Positions 17,300 through 25,251 are shown, counted from the first letter of the stretch. The stretch is DNA of 37,473 bases from Bdellovibrio sp. (GCA_020720425.1 DYOP01000018.1:1-37473); one strand, 5' to 3'. Numbers and translations are program-made. The notes: generated by a model not told the origin, from the letters alone.

Positions 17300-17566
17300 T
17301 TGGCCAACCATAAATCATCAGTAAAAAGAGCAAAACAAGATATTAAAAAACAAAACCGCAATTCTCAGGTAAAAAATTCTATAAAAACTTGGGAAAAAAA
17401 ATTGATTAAAGCTGTTCAAGAAAAGTCAGAAAATATTGCAGCCTTACTTCAAGAATATGCTTCTCAGGTTATGAAAGCCTCTTCAAAAGGCGTAATCAAT
17501 AAAAACACAGCCGCTCGAAAAATGAGCCGAATTAGCAAAAAAGCTAATACAGCAAAAACAAAATAA
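17300..17566 (+). CDS. rpsT: 30S ribosomal protein S20
   Basis: S20 is a primary 16S rRNA-binding protein of the small subunit. The 88-residue, strongly basic, helical protein shows ANHKSSVKRAKQDIKKQNRN at the start and KGVINKNTAARKMSRISKK near the end; length and composition are typical. The start codon is TTG, preceded by AGGAGGAG five bases upstream. E. coli rpsT also starts with UUG, where it is linked to autogenous translational control, so the rare start here is probably conserved for regulation. A terminator follows at 17583. Confidence 0.97.
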   Translation: MANHKSSVKRAKQDIKKQNRNSQVKNSIKTWEKKLIKAVQEKSENIAALLQEYASQVMKASSKGVINKNTAARKMSRISKKANTAKTK

Positions 17567-17582
17567 GTCTCCGTTTAAAAGC

Positions 17583-17627
17583 GCCTACTTAAACCTATCG
17601 CAATTTAAATTAAGTAGGCTTTTTTTT
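17583..17627 (+). terminator. rpsT rho-independent terminator
   Basis: A perfect ten-pair stem, gcctacttaa (17583-17592) with ttaagtaggc (17610-17619), is followed by eight T. It stands 16 bases after the rpsT stop. The left arm contains the stop codon of the opposite-strand gene at 17585, so terminator and coding sequence share DNA. Confidence 0.9.
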
Positions 17628-18253
17628 GCCGCATCTTTAGCCCCAAAAACTTCGAGGGCTGATTTTATATTTTCGCAATTTAAACACTCTGCTTTTTCAT
17701 TAAAAACAGCCTTTTCTCCGGGCAATTTTTTAACAATACTGTATTTTAACGATTGCCAGTTTTCATTCCCAAATATTTTTATGAAAGTCGACTTTAGCTG
17801 ACAAAACAATGCCAGATCACTCATTTCAAGCCAACTGTCTTGCCCCAAAACAGAACCTGTTTCGGGTGGAAACTCACCCCATCCCAGCTGGGCTAGCAAA
17901 CTGATACCCGATTCAAGAACCCCCTTAAGTGAAGCCTCCTCAGCCAAAAAAGGGTAACAAGGCTCAGATACTAAATAAGCTTTTTGAGATACTCTTTGAA
18001 GCATATCAAAAGCATCTAAGCAAGCCCCCGCATTGTTAACCAAACGACAATTTTCTATAGCCCCTTTAAGTCTTGGAGAAAACTTTTGCGATTTACCTTT
18101 TTGAAAATAAATTGCATCTTCCGTGGCCACCTTAAAACTATTAATCTCAATTTCGCATTCATTACGAGGAGGTTGAAATAAAAAAAATGATAAGGCCGCT
18201 ATAAAAATAACAATCGAAGCCGTTAGTATAGGATTTTTTTCAAAAAAATTCAA
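17585..18253 (-). CDS. Membrane-anchored cysteine-containing protein, unknown
   Basis: I do not recognise the family. The start is TTG with an AGGTGG-like site just upstream. Residues 9-27 (ILTASIVIFIAALSFFLF) are a single N-terminal membrane segment; the remaining 195 residues should face the periplasm. This part has eight or more cysteines (CEIE, CRLVNNAGAC, CYPFL, FCQLK, CLNCEN, NCDRF), suggesting disulfide-stabilised helices. The last codons lie inside the rpsT terminator hairpin. It is downstream of the MFS gene on the same strand but 265 bp away, so it probably has its own promoter. Confidence 0.7.
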   Translation of the reverse strand: MNFFEKNPILTASIVIFIAALSFFLFQPPRNECEIEINSFKVATEDAIYFQKGKSQKFSPRLKGAIENCRLVNNAGACLDAFDMLQRVSQKAYLVSEPCYPFLAEEASLKGVLESGISLLAQLGWGEFPPETGSVLGQDSWLEMSDLALFCQLKSTFIKIFGNENWQSLKYSIVKKLPGEKAVFNEKAECLNCENIKSALEVFGAKDAAKKSLLNLNCDRFK

Positions 18254-18475
18254 AAGCCCACCTTTAATTAAAAATTCAAATCAAATACAACTCAAAATCT
18301 TATAGAACAAGACTAGTAACACTCTCCAGAAAGAAATGACTTTAATAACCATTATTATCATCATACCATTTCATTTTAATACTAAGCCCAATTTCATCAC
18401 TTACGTTGCGTACATAGCCTTTCACCATTTTAAAATAACTCAATGTAAAAAAAGACTATTAAGTTAAGCTAAGTT

Positions 18476-18535
18476 CCTTTCCTTTCCTTTCCTTTCCTTT
18501 ATTTTCCTTTCCTTTCCTTTATTTTACTTTATTTT
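18476..18535. repeat. Twelve contiguous 5-bp units overlapping the MFS gene stop
   Basis: The plus strand reads five CCTTT units, ATTTT, three more CCTTT, then ATTTT, ACTTT and ATTTT, a pentanucleotide microsatellite. The stop codon of the MFS gene (18519-18521) lies inside it. Because most units are beyond the stop, copy changes would mainly alter the 3' untranslated region. Confidence 0.9.
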
Positions 18536-19685
18536 TTGATCTCAGTAAAAAGCCAACACTCAGGATCAACAATAAAGGAGCTATAAGCATCGCATTTTTT
18601 ATACCATACAAATCAGTTACCCAGCCAACGAGGCTATGCATTGAAACAATTGCAACTCCCGATAAAACAACGGCGGCGGCTGAAACCGATTCTAATTCTT
18701 CTGGGAACTGATCTTTGGCCAAGGAAATAGATAAGGCATAAATGGGGCCCATCGTAAATCCTGTTAAAATAAAAAAAGTTGGGTCTACAAAAGCTGACAA
18801 GAGCATGACTAAAAAACTTAAACTCATCATAACTAATAACAAGGCTCGATGAGAAATTGGCACCTTTACAAAAGTAAATCCAATTCTGGAAATAAATAAT
18901 GCTAAAAAAAAGTAAGAAACCCACACACTGGCTTGCGCCTGATTAAACCCATGAATATCTATTAAATAATAAGACAACCGCGTACCTAATAAAACTTCAG
19001 CAGCCACATACAAAGCCAATATCGAGGCAAAGCCCGCATGGTTAATCGATATATGATTTTTTTTGATTGATTCATTTTTAACCATATCCACTTTATGATA
19101 AATATCCACAAGATGAGGTGTTGCAAAAGAAATTAAAAAAACTCCCAATGCAAATGCCGATGAAATCAAAAATGCAGCTTGGTAACCCCAATTAATTTGT
19201 ATGGCAAAAGCCACAACCAAGGGGGCAAAAAGACTGGCTCCACCATAGTTAGCATGAAGTCCATTCATTATTCTTGATAAATTATGCGGTGAACTCGCCT
19301 TCATGACTAAAACATTTTGCAAAACAGTGAGGGGGCCCACTCCAAACCCCATTAAAGTTGCGCCTAATAAAAAACCATAAAACGAATCTGAAAAATAAAA
19401 CACAACCTGAGATAATAAAGTTAAAAATAGGCTCAATCTAAAAATAACAATATACTTCTGACTTCTAAGTAACCAAGGCGAAAAATAAGCAGCTACTAAA
19501 ATCGAAAAAGAAGCCAACGAAAAAAACCAAGACCCCGTTGAGTGGTCTATTGAAAACCGCTTGAGTAACTCGGGATATATAGGGCCTCGAATGTTATCGA
19601 TCATTCCATACAAAAAAAGACTTATATAAGCATAAAATATTGAATAAAAAGATATGCGCGCTCTCTCGGTTGACCAAAGTTTCAT
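18519..19685 (-). CDS. Major facilitator superfamily transporter
   Basis: A 388-residue polytopic membrane protein with about twelve hydrophobic helices and the two-halves organisation of MFS carriers. The first helix begins near residue 13 (FYSIFYAYISLFLYGMIDN), and the loop between helices 2 and 3 shows only a degenerate form of the usual GxxxDRxGRR motif (SPWLLRSQKYIVIFRLS). The segment LMGFGVGPLTVLQNVLVM fits helix 4. The transport direction and substrate cannot be told; sugar or drug carriers are both possible. It follows the sigma-factor gene after 18 bp and may be cotranscribed with it. Confidence 0.88.
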   Translation of the reverse strand: MKLWSTERARISFYSIFYAYISLFLYGMIDNIRGPIYPELLKRFSIDHSTGSWFFSLASFSILVAAYFSPWLLRSQKYIVIFRLSLFLTLLSQVVFYFSDSFYGFLLGATLMGFGVGPLTVLQNVLVMKASSPHNLSRIMNGLHANYGGASLFAPLVVAFAIQINWGYQAAFLISSAFALGVFLISFATPHLVDIYHKVDMVKNESIKKNHISINHAGFASILALYVAAEVLLGTRLSYYLIDIHGFNQAQASVWVSYFFLALFISRIGFTFVKVPISHRALLLVMMSLSFLVMLLSAFVDPTFFILTGFTMGPIYALSISLAKDQFPEELESVSAAAVVLSGVAIVSMHSLVGWVTDLYGIKNAMLIAPLLLILSVGFLLRSKNKVK

Positions 19686-19703
19686 TGTTACCAGCTTTTT
19701 ATG

Positions 19704-20822
19704 TTAGTCGTTGGATGTTTGAGTGAGTTTAGTTTTAATTTTGCTTAAAAGTCTAGCCTCGGCCTGCCTAATCGCCTCCCGAGTGATCCCATACTTATCT
19801 GCAATTTGCTGCAAGGTTAAAGGCTCATCCGACAGCATTCGTTCATTAAGTAAAATATTTTCTTTTTCTGTCAACTCGGGACGAAGTTCATCAATCGATT
19901 TATTTAAAAGAAAAATTTGCTCAGCTTGGCCCAGCTGCTCATCCGGAGCCAGCTCAGATGACTTTTGAAATTCTAAAAAATGAGAAGCTCCCGATCGGTC
20001 ATCTACGGATATATCCAAACTTAAATCCCGACCCGAAAGCCGTTCTGCCATCTGCCTCACTTCAATCTCATCAGCACCCAGTTTTTTAGACAATCGCTTG
20101 TAATCCCCTTGGTCACTCCATTGATCTAAAGCCTGCTTTTCTTTTTGCAATCGATAAAATAATTTTTTTTGATTTTGAGTTGTTCCAATTTTAACAAGTG
20201 AGTATTGCTTCATTAAATACTCCTGAATGTAACCTCTAATCCACCATACAGCATAGGTAATTAGGCGTACACCCTTATAAGGGTTAAACTCTTTTACCGC
20301 ATGTAAAAGGCCAATGTTACCTTCTTGGATCAGATCAATCATTCGACCGCCAAACTTGGAATACTCAGCAGCAATTTTTACTACAAATCTAAGGTTTGAT
20401 GTTACCAACATCTGGGCCGCCTCTGGGTCTTTGGTGTCAAAATATTTTTTTGCAACCTCTTGCTCTTGCTCTCTTGTTAAAAGTGGATATTTTCTAATCT
20501 CTTGCAAATACAGAGCTATTGGGTCTTGGGTAACAAGTGCATGACTTGACTTTGACAAGCTCTCTTTTGGCCTTAATTTTTTTTCAGTCATCACATCTAG
20601 ATCATCATTTTCAACTTCAAAACTTTTTAGGTCTTTAACATCAGCCATTGCACTAAGCTGAGAAATCGCCTGGTCGCCCTCTGAGATATCACTATCTGCC
20701 TCATTATCAAAAGATGATATATCAGCGTTTTCTAACTGAACCTTAACCTTATCACCATCAATAGTGTCAGAGTCTTCAACAATTTCTGCTGTGACTTTTT
20801 TTAATTTCTTTTTTCTAACCAT
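19704..20822 (-). CDS. rpoH: Sigma-70 family RNA polymerase sigma factor, RpoH (sigma-32) type
   Basis: The 372-residue protein has region 1.2 (DPIALYLQEIRKYPLLT, about 108-124), region 2 (LRFVVKIAAEYSKFGGRMID, then LIQEGNIGLLHAVKEFNP and YAVWWIRGYIQEYLM), region 3 and region 4.2 with LTLQQIADKYGITREAIRQ. The IGTTQNQKKLFYRLQKE stretch corresponds to the RpoH box that marks heat-shock sigma factors. About 100 residues precede region 1.2, starting with lysines and continuing as Asp/Glu/Ser-rich sequence. Typical RpoH is about 285-300 and lacks this, so it is an unusual extension. The MFS gene follows after 18 bp. Confidence 0.85.
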   Translation of the reverse strand: MVRKKKLKKVTAEIVEDSDTIDGDKVKVQLENADISSFDNEADSDISEGDQAISQLSAMADVKDLKSFEVENDDLDVMTEKKLRPKESLSKSSHALVTQDPIALYLQEIRKYPLLTREQEQEVAKKYFDTKDPEAAQMLVTSNLRFVVKIAAEYSKFGGRMIDLIQEGNIGLLHAVKEFNPYKGVRLITYAVWWIRGYIQEYLMKQYSLVKIGTTQNQKKLFYRLQKEKQALDQWSDQGDYKRLSKKLGADEIEVRQMAERLSGRDLSLDISVDDRSGASHFLEFQKSSELAPDEQLGQAEQIFLLNKSIDELRPELTEKENILLNERMLSDEPLTLQQIADKYGITREAIRQAEARLLSKIKTKLTQTSND

Positions 20823-20968
20823 ACTTCAATCAATGCCTTCAACAACTCAATGTTAAATGAAAAATGCCTAATCCTATATTAAAATTTCAAAAATTGACTT
20901 ACCACTAAACACTCTTGCATACCTCAGTTTACCTTACTAGACGCCTTTCCCTGCCGGGACATGACAGA

Positions 20969-21274
20969 CTATCCTAAATGCTTTTGAAGTTTAGATTTTA
21001 AAATTTCAGTTATTTTTGATTTTAAAGGCGTTAGTAACAATCCAATTTCAATATCAAATTTAACTTCGCTCCCGTTTTCAATTGGCAACACCATAACTTG
21101 AGCCGAAAATTGCTTTCCTTTAATTTGCCCTTTTTTAAGCTCTTTATCTTCGGTCCACGTAGCTTTTGAATCCCACTTTTTTAGCTCTTCAGGATTTCCT
21201 AAAAACTCGGATATTAAAGCAAATGATTTTTGAGATGAATGCTTTGTTTGATGTGTAATACTTAATTTGGCCAT
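20969..21274 (-). CDS. Small protein resembling polyhydroxyalkanoate-system (PF09650-like) proteins
   Basis: A 101-residue protein without signal peptide. The pattern of a short N-terminal beta strand (AKLSITHQTKHSSQKSFALI), a central W and K-rich turn (KWDSKATWTEDKELKKGQIK) and a C-terminal VKFDIEIGLLLTPLKSKITE followed by ILKSKLQKHL resembles the small PHA-granule-linked family, in which the last helix ends in a similar LL.P....I...L pattern. I judge this by eye. It starts ten bases after the dciA stop and is probably cotranscribed with it. Confidence 0.5.
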   Translation of the reverse strand: MAKLSITHQTKHSSQKSFALISEFLGNPEELKKWDSKATWTEDKELKKGQIKGKQFSAQVMVLPIENGSEVKFDIEIGLLLTPLKSKITEILKSKLQKHLG

Positions 21275-21284
21275 CTTCGTCCTT

Positions 21285-21680
21285 TCACTTTTTATTAATT
21301 TCCTCTAATCCTAAAATGTAATTTTTCATTTTACTCATTTCTAAAACATCTAATGGTAACTCTTTAGGGTTCCATGTAAATATAATGTCTTTTATCACCT
21401 GAGTTGAGGTCTCTTCTTGCACTTTAGCTAAAAAATAAGGTTTATTAAAATTTAACTCATATCTCCAACTAGCAGATTTCACCCAAACATAAAGAATCCC
21501 ATTTTTAAGAGCTAAGGGCTCGGTGTTGTTGGTAATTGATTGAGCAAACCACCCTCGCCATTGAGCCCAAATTTTGGACATCATAAAGCTGTCACTGAGG
21601 GGAGATTTTCCCTTTTGTAGAAGGCCCATTAATACTTCATCTAATGCTTGTAAGCCTGATCCTTTTAACATATGGGCCAC
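21285..21680 (-). CDS. dciA: DciA-family (DUF721) helicase-loader-like protein
   Basis: DciA proteins load the replicative helicase DnaB in bacteria that lack DnaC or DnaI. The 131-residue sequence shows the domain pattern: an N-terminal helix, then MMSKIWAQWRGWFAQSITNN (W in the conserved W..-G..ia position), EPLALKNGILYVWVKSASWR and YELNFNKPYFLAKVQEE. The start is taken as the GTG at 21680; the ATG three codons on is the alternative and neither has a strong ribosome binding site. It precedes the small PHA-like gene by ten bases. Confidence 0.8.
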   Translation of the reverse strand: MAHMLKGSGLQALDEVLMGLLQKGKSPLSDSFMMSKIWAQWRGWFAQSITNNTEPLALKNGILYVWVKSASWRYELNFNKPYFLAKVQEETSTQVIKDIIFTWNPKELPLDVLEMSKMKNYILGLEEINKK

Positions 21681-21843
21681 AGTGTACCCAATACCCTATT
21701 GATTGCGAAGCAATCCAAAAATCTAATGCACCTCGTAGACCCATGGTTGCCATGTCCCCAAAAGGGCTCCCAACCAAAACTTGACACACCCAAACCTTGA
21801 TGTTTTTGGTTCTTTCATTTATTACTCTGCGTGAGTTAGCCTT

Positions 21844-21872
21844 TCAGAAAGACACTGTATCAGAAAGACACT
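21844..21872. repeat. Two 13-bp direct repeats upstream of a small secreted protein gene
   Basis: The sequence tcagaaagacact occurs at 21844-21856 and again at 21860-21872, a 16-bp period, only 15 bases before the ATG at 21888 and directly before its ribosome binding site. This is either a regulatory site (protein or RNA) or a recent tandem duplication. Confidence 0.85.
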
Positions 21873-21887
21873 TTAATAGGGGGAATT

Positions 21888-22190
21888 ATGAAATTAAGAC
21901 TTGCTTCACTTTTTACTGCTTTTGTTTTATGGTCTGCTCCACTTTTAGCCTGGTGGGAACCGCAAATTCAATACACAGTTGCCCCATTACAAGTTTCAGC
22001 CCGAGTATTTAATCACTCTCCACGCATGGCCTATTGCCAAGGTTATATTTTTGGCCACACACAAATGGGTCAATATTTTTATACTTGGCTAGCGAGTTAT
22101 ATACCTGCCTATGGCAACCAGATTGGTTTTGTATACGCCTATCAACCTTATTATTTTGTTGGTGTTACCTCAAATATTCTCTGCCAATAA
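21888..22190 (+). CDS. Small secreted protein, unknown
   Basis: A 100-residue product with a standard signal peptide (MKLRLASLFTAFVLWSAP, cleavage probably after LLA). The mature 78 residues are aromatic-rich (W, Y and F in GQYFYTWLASYIPAYGNQIG and VYAYQPYYFVGVTSNI) and have two cysteines (AYCQGY and ILCQ at the very end) that could form one disulfide. AGGGGG stands five bases before the ATG. It is a single gene, convergent with nusG. I know no family with this pattern; a surface-binding or cell-wall-active small protein is possible but not shown. Confidence 0.65.
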   Translation: MKLRLASLFTAFVLWSAPLLAWWEPQIQYTVAPLQVSARVFNHSPRMAYCQGYIFGHTQMGQYFYTWLASYIPAYGNQIGFVYAYQPYYFVGVTSNILCQ

Positions 22191-22338
22191 TTCATTTTTA
22201 TTGATGGACATCTTCTATAATTTCACTTCTTACAGGTCGTAATTATCTCGTTAACGCTGCAAAAGAGTTATACAGATCACAAACGATCTATTACTTTTGA
22301 TTACTATTAAACTAATTGTTTGATTTTCTTTACTTAAT

Positions 22339-22878
22339 TTAGGCTTTTTCAACCTGTGTAAAATCAAGCTCAACAGGTGTTGGACGACCAAAAATTGAAA
22401 CTGACACTTTAATTTTACCTTTTTCTTCGTTAACTTCTTCAACAGTACCATTAAAGTTAGCAAAAGGACCATCTACTACAACTATACTTTCGCCAATAGT
22501 TAAATTGATTTTTTGTTTTGGTTTTTCTCCAAGTCCCATTGTCTGTTGGGTGATTCGCATAACCTCGACTTCGGTTACCTCGGGTGGCTTTGTTTTATTA
22601 CTTCCGCCAACAAAACCGCTTACCTTAGAGGATCCACGAATAAGTCTCCATGTCTCTTCGTTCATAAGCATATTGACAAAAATGTATCCCGGAAAAAACT
22701 TTTTACTTCGAGTAATTTTATTTCCACCTTTTGATAACTGAACTACATTTTCGGTAGGAACCAAAATATCACCAAAAGACTCTTGCATTTTATTTGAACG
22801 AATGCGCTCTTCAATTGAGTTTTTAGCAATAGATTCACAGCCCGTTTGCACATTAACTACATACCATTTTTTATCCAT
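22339..22878 (-). CDS. nusG: Transcription termination/antitermination protein NusG
   Basis: NusG binds RNA polymerase and links it to Rho or S10. The product shows the NGN domain ([20 protein letters not shown], then [20 protein letters not shown]) and a C-terminal KOW domain ([20 protein letters not shown]). The start is set at the ATG at 22878, because GGAG lies six bases before it; this gives 179 residues, a normal length. A longer in-frame TTG start exists at 22890 but would overlap that ribosome binding site. The gene follows secE at 24 bp, the standard order. Confidence 0.96.
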   Translation of the reverse strand: MDKKWYVVNVQTGCESIAKNSIEERIRSNKMQESFGDILVPTENVVQLSKGGNKITRSKKFFPGYIFVNMLMNEETWRLIRGSSKVSGFVGGSNKTKPPEVTEVEVMRITQQTMGLGEKPKQKINLTIGESIVVVDGPFANFNGTVEEVNEEKGKIKVSVSIFGRPTPVELDFTQVEKA

Positions 22879-22902
22879 AAAATTCTCCAAATAACTTTTA
22901 GG

Positions 22903-23280
22903 TTACCCTAAAATTAACTTCATTAGCGCAGCTGAAATAAAATCTAAAAAAGCTATAACAAGAGTGATTAAGGTTACCATTACAAGAACGGCCCATGTCA
23001 TTAATCGAACATCTTTTTTTGCAGGCCAAATAACCCGTTCCAACTCAATAAAAACTTCGTATCCCCAGCCTAAAACTCGAGCATTAAATTGCAATGATAA
23101 AAAAAGAACCAAGCCTACAACAATGGGCAATCCGTGTTTAAACAGATCATAGCCCATTAAAAAAGCAAAAGAGCTAAAAGCCCCTGCAAAAGCTTTTAAT
23201 AAAAGACTTAAAGAAAATGCGATCACTCCTGCAAATGCCGCAAACGAAATTGTAAGATACTTGGAAATACTTTTTTCCAT
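22903..23280 (-). CDS. secE: Preprotein translocase subunit SecE
   Basis: SecE is the essential small subunit of the SecYEG channel. The conserved C-terminal part is present: an amphipathic helix EVFIELERVIWPAKKDVRLM, then a membrane segment VLVMVTLITLVIAFLDFI. At 125 residues it is the long, three-helix form seen in enteric bacteria, with two further N-terminal hydrophobic segments. It lies between tRNA-Trp and nusG, the conserved order. Confidence 0.95.
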   Translation of the reverse strand: MEKSISKYLTISFAAFAGVIAFSLSLLLKAFAGAFSSFAFLMGYDLFKHGLPIVVGLVLFLSLQFNARVLGWGYEVFIELERVIWPAKKDVRLMTWAVLVMVTLITLVIAFLDFISAALMKLILG

Positions 23281-23307
23281 TTTAACTCACCTCTTGTTTA
23301 AAAAAAC

Positions 23308-23383
23308 TGGCAGGGCCGCAGGGATTCGAACCCTAAACCTAAGGATTTGGAGTCCTTCGCTCTACCGTTGGAGCTACAGCCCT
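23308..23383 (-). tRNA. trnW: tRNA-Trp (CCA)
   Basis: The minus strand folds as a complete cloverleaf: acceptor AGGGCTG paired with CGGCCCT (one wobble), D arm GCTC...GAGC, anticodon loop CTCCAAA with anticodon CCA, T arm with GTTCGAAT, and an encoded CCA end. It lies 28 bp upstream of secE, a common arrangement. Confidence 0.97.
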
Positions 23384-23397
23384 ATCTAGCGTGTAAC

Positions 23398-23426
23398 ATT
23401 GGGCCTTTGATTTATAAATTTGTCAA
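23398..23426 (-). promoter_or_regulatory. Possible promoter of tRNA-Trp/secE/nusG
   Basis: On the minus strand a perfect TTGACA (23421-23426) stands 17 bases before CCCAAT (23398-23403), which would start transcription just ahead of the tRNA. The -10 is poor. The -35 lies within a dyad, GGGCCTTTG...CAAAGCCC at 23401-23431. Confidence 0.4.
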
Positions 23427-23462
23427 AGCCCTCTGCGACACAGAATGCAAAACACATAAGCA

Positions 23463-23500
23463 AAACGGGGACTTTTTTTGGTTTAAAAAAGTCCCCGTTT
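23463..23500 (-). terminator. Terminator of the tRNA-tuf operon
   Basis: A long near-perfect stem, AAACGGGGACTTTTTT with its complement AAAAAAAGTCCCCGTTT, lies 20 bases beyond the tuf stop. The stem has a GGGGAC core and T-rich flanks on both strands, so it can stop tuf transcription and may also act in the other direction. Confidence 0.85.
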
Positions 23501-23520
23501 AATCTAATTAATTTAGTTCA

Positions 23521-24711
23521 TTACTCGTTGATAGCTACAACAACGCCAGCACCTACAGTTCGACCACCTTCACGAATGGCAAAACGCAGCTCTTTTTCCA
23601 TGGCGATGGGAGCAATTAATTCTACATCAAACTCAACGCGGTCACCAGGCATAACCATTTCGGTCCCTTGCTTTAGTGTCACAACGCCGGTAACATCTGT
23701 TGTTCTAAAATAAAACTGAGGTCGGTAACCATTAAAGAAAGGAGTATGTCTTCCGCCTTCTTCTTTGGTTAAGATATAACATTCAGCTCTAAATTTTTTG
23801 TGAGGATTAATTGTTCCGGGCTTAGCCAAAACTTGACCACGCTCAACATCTTCTTTTTTAGTTCCACGCAAAAGAACACCACTGTTGTCTCCGGCACGGC
23901 CTTCATCCAAAAGCTTACGGAACATTTCAATACCTGTTACTGTTGATTTTTGAGTGGGCTTAATACCTACGATTTCAACATCATCACCAACTTTAACGAT
24001 TCCTCTTTCAATACGGCCAGTAACAACTGTTCCGCGGCCAGAGATCGAAAACACGTCTTCGATAGGCATTAAGAAAGTCTTATCAATCGCACGAACGGGC
24101 TCGGGAATAAAGTTATCACAAGCATCCATTAATGCCATAATTGATTTTGTACCGAGTTCAGTATCTTCACCCTGAAGAGCTTTTAAAGCTGAACCTTTTA
24201 CAATTGGAATATCATCGCCAGGAAATTCGTACTTAGATAAAAGTTCACGAATTTCCATTTCGACAAGTTCAAGAAGTTCTTTATCATCAACCATGTCGAC
24301 TTTATTCATAAACACAACAAGAGCAGGAACACCCACTTGACGAGCAAGCAAGATATGTTCACGCGTTTGAGGCATAGGACCGTCAGCAGCCGAAACGACT
24401 AAAATCGCTCCATCCATTTGAGCAGCTCCCGTAATCATGTTTTTCACATAATCGGCGTGACCAGGGCAATCTACGTGAGCATAGTGACGCTTGTCAGATT
24501 CGTACTCAACGTGAGTGGTTGCAATGGTAATACCACGCGCTTTTTCTTCAGGACTTTTATCAATTTGGTCATAGGCCAATGCTTGAGCCTTACCAAGTTT
24601 TGCCAAAGTTGTCGTAATGGCAGAAGTCAGTGTTGTTTTACCATGGTCAACGTGACCGATGGTCCCAATATTCACGTGGGGTTTGGATCGGTTAAATTTT
24701 TCTTTCGACAT
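23521..24711 (-). CDS. tuf: Elongation factor Tu
   Basis: EF-Tu delivers aminoacyl-tRNA to the ribosome. The protein of 396 residues shows the P-loop GHVDHGKT (19-26), the switch [28 protein letters not shown] and the domain II/III segments ([36 protein letters not shown] at the end). The ATG at 24711 is preferred over that at 24717, because AGGAGG is seven bases before it but only one base from the other. It directly follows tRNA-Thr(GGT) in one transcription unit, as E. coli tufB does. Confidence 0.98.
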   Translation of the reverse strand: MSKEKFNRSKPHVNIGTIGHVDHGKTTLTSAITTTLAKLGKAQALAYDQIDKSPEEKARGITIATTHVEYESDKRHYAHVDCPGHADYVKNMITGAAQMDGAILVVSAADGPMPQTREHILLARQVGVPALVVFMNKVDMVDDKELLELVEMEIRELLSKYEFPGDDIPIVKGSALKALQGEDTELGTKSIMALMDACDNFIPEPVRAIDKTFLMPIEDVFSISGRGTVVTGRIERGIVKVGDDVEIVGIKPTQKSTVTGIEMFRKLLDEGRAGDNSGVLLRGTKKEDVERGQVLAKPGTINPHKKFRAECYILTKEEGGRHTPFFNGYRPQFYFRTTDVTGVVTLKQGTEMVMPGDRVEFDVELIAPIAMEKELRFAIREGGRTVGAGVVVAINE

Positions 24712-24782
24712 ATTCATTCCTCCTCAGTCGATTTTTTGAAAGTTTGTACCCTTTTTTGTTTTTAATCAATCTAATACAGCAG

Positions 24783-24857
24783 TGGAGCCCGTGATCGGAG
24801 CCGAACCGATGACCTCACCCTTACCAAGGGTGTGCTCTACCACTGAGCTACACGGGC
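24783..24857 (-). tRNA. trnT: tRNA-Thr (GGT)
   Basis: Cloverleaf on the minus strand: acceptor GCCCGTG/CACGGGC, D arm GCTC/GAGC, anticodon stem CACCC/GGGTG with loop TTGGTAA (anticodon GGT), GTTCGGC T loop and encoded CCA. It is the last tRNA before tuf. Confidence 0.96.
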
Positions 24858-24915
24858 AGAAAGACGGTTTTCATCACAAAAATCACGACATCTGTCATGA
24901 AAAACGTCTTAAAAT

Positions 24916-24992
24916 TGGAGCGGGTGACGGGTCTCGAACCCGCAACCCTCAGCTTGGAAGGCTGATACTCTAGCCAATTGAGCTACACCCGC
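24916..24992 (-). tRNA. trnG: tRNA-Gly (TCC)
   Basis: Complete cloverleaf: acceptor GCGGGTG/CACCCGC, D arm GCTC...GAGT, anticodon stem TCAGC/GCTGA with loop CTTCCAA (anticodon TCC), GTTCGAG T loop and CCA. Confidence 0.97.
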
Positions 24993-25018
24993 ACCGTTCC
25001 GTTTTTAGTAACAACACT

Positions 25019-25104
25019 TGGTGGAGAGAGAAGGATTCGAACCTTCGTAGGCGTGAGCCAGCAGATTTACAGTCTGCCCCCTTTAGCCACTCGGGCATCT
25101 CTCC
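25019..25104 (-). tRNA. trnY: tRNA-Tyr (GTA)
   Basis: An 86-base class II tRNA: acceptor GGAGAGA/TCTCTCC, anticodon stem GCAGA/TCTGC with loop CTGTAAA (anticodon GTA), a long variable arm (GGCTCACGCC), GTTCGAAT T loop and encoded CCA. Confidence 0.97.
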
Positions 25105-25125
25105 GTTATGTGTTACTACAAAAAA

Positions 25126-25201
25126 TGGAGCTGGCTATGGGACTTGAACCCGCAACCTGCTGATTACAAATCAGCTGCTCTACCAATTGAGCTAAGCCAG
25201 C
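25126..25201 (-). tRNA. trnT: tRNA-Thr (TGT)
   Basis: Cloverleaf on the minus strand: acceptor GCTGGCT/AGCCAGC, D arm GCTC/GAGC, anticodon stem GCTGA/TCAGC with loop TTTGTAA (anticodon TGT), GTTCAAG T loop and CCA. It is the first gene of the tRNA-tuf operon. Confidence 0.97.
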
Positions 25202-25215
25202 AACAAGACTTCACT

Positions 25216-25244
25216 TTTTATGCTACTCGATCTCGGTGTGTCAA
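25216..25244 (-). promoter_or_regulatory. Promoter of the tRNA-tuf operon
   Basis: On the minus strand, TTGACA (25239-25244) is followed after 17 bases by ATAAAA (25216-25221; the overlapping CATAAA with 16 bases is equally possible). It starts transcription a few bases before tRNA-Thr(TGT). The promoter lies directly behind the rlmB stop codon. Confidence 0.7.
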
Positions 25245-25251
25245 AGGTTTG

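Noticed and set aside
21700-21714. Small hairpin gattgc-gaa-gcaatc upstream of dciA
   Set aside because: Six pairs without a T run; could be chance, and nothing suggests a function.
22251-22472. Minus-strand frame overlapping the end of nusG
   Set aside because: It is a shifted frame across the nusG KOW region and shows no independent start signal.
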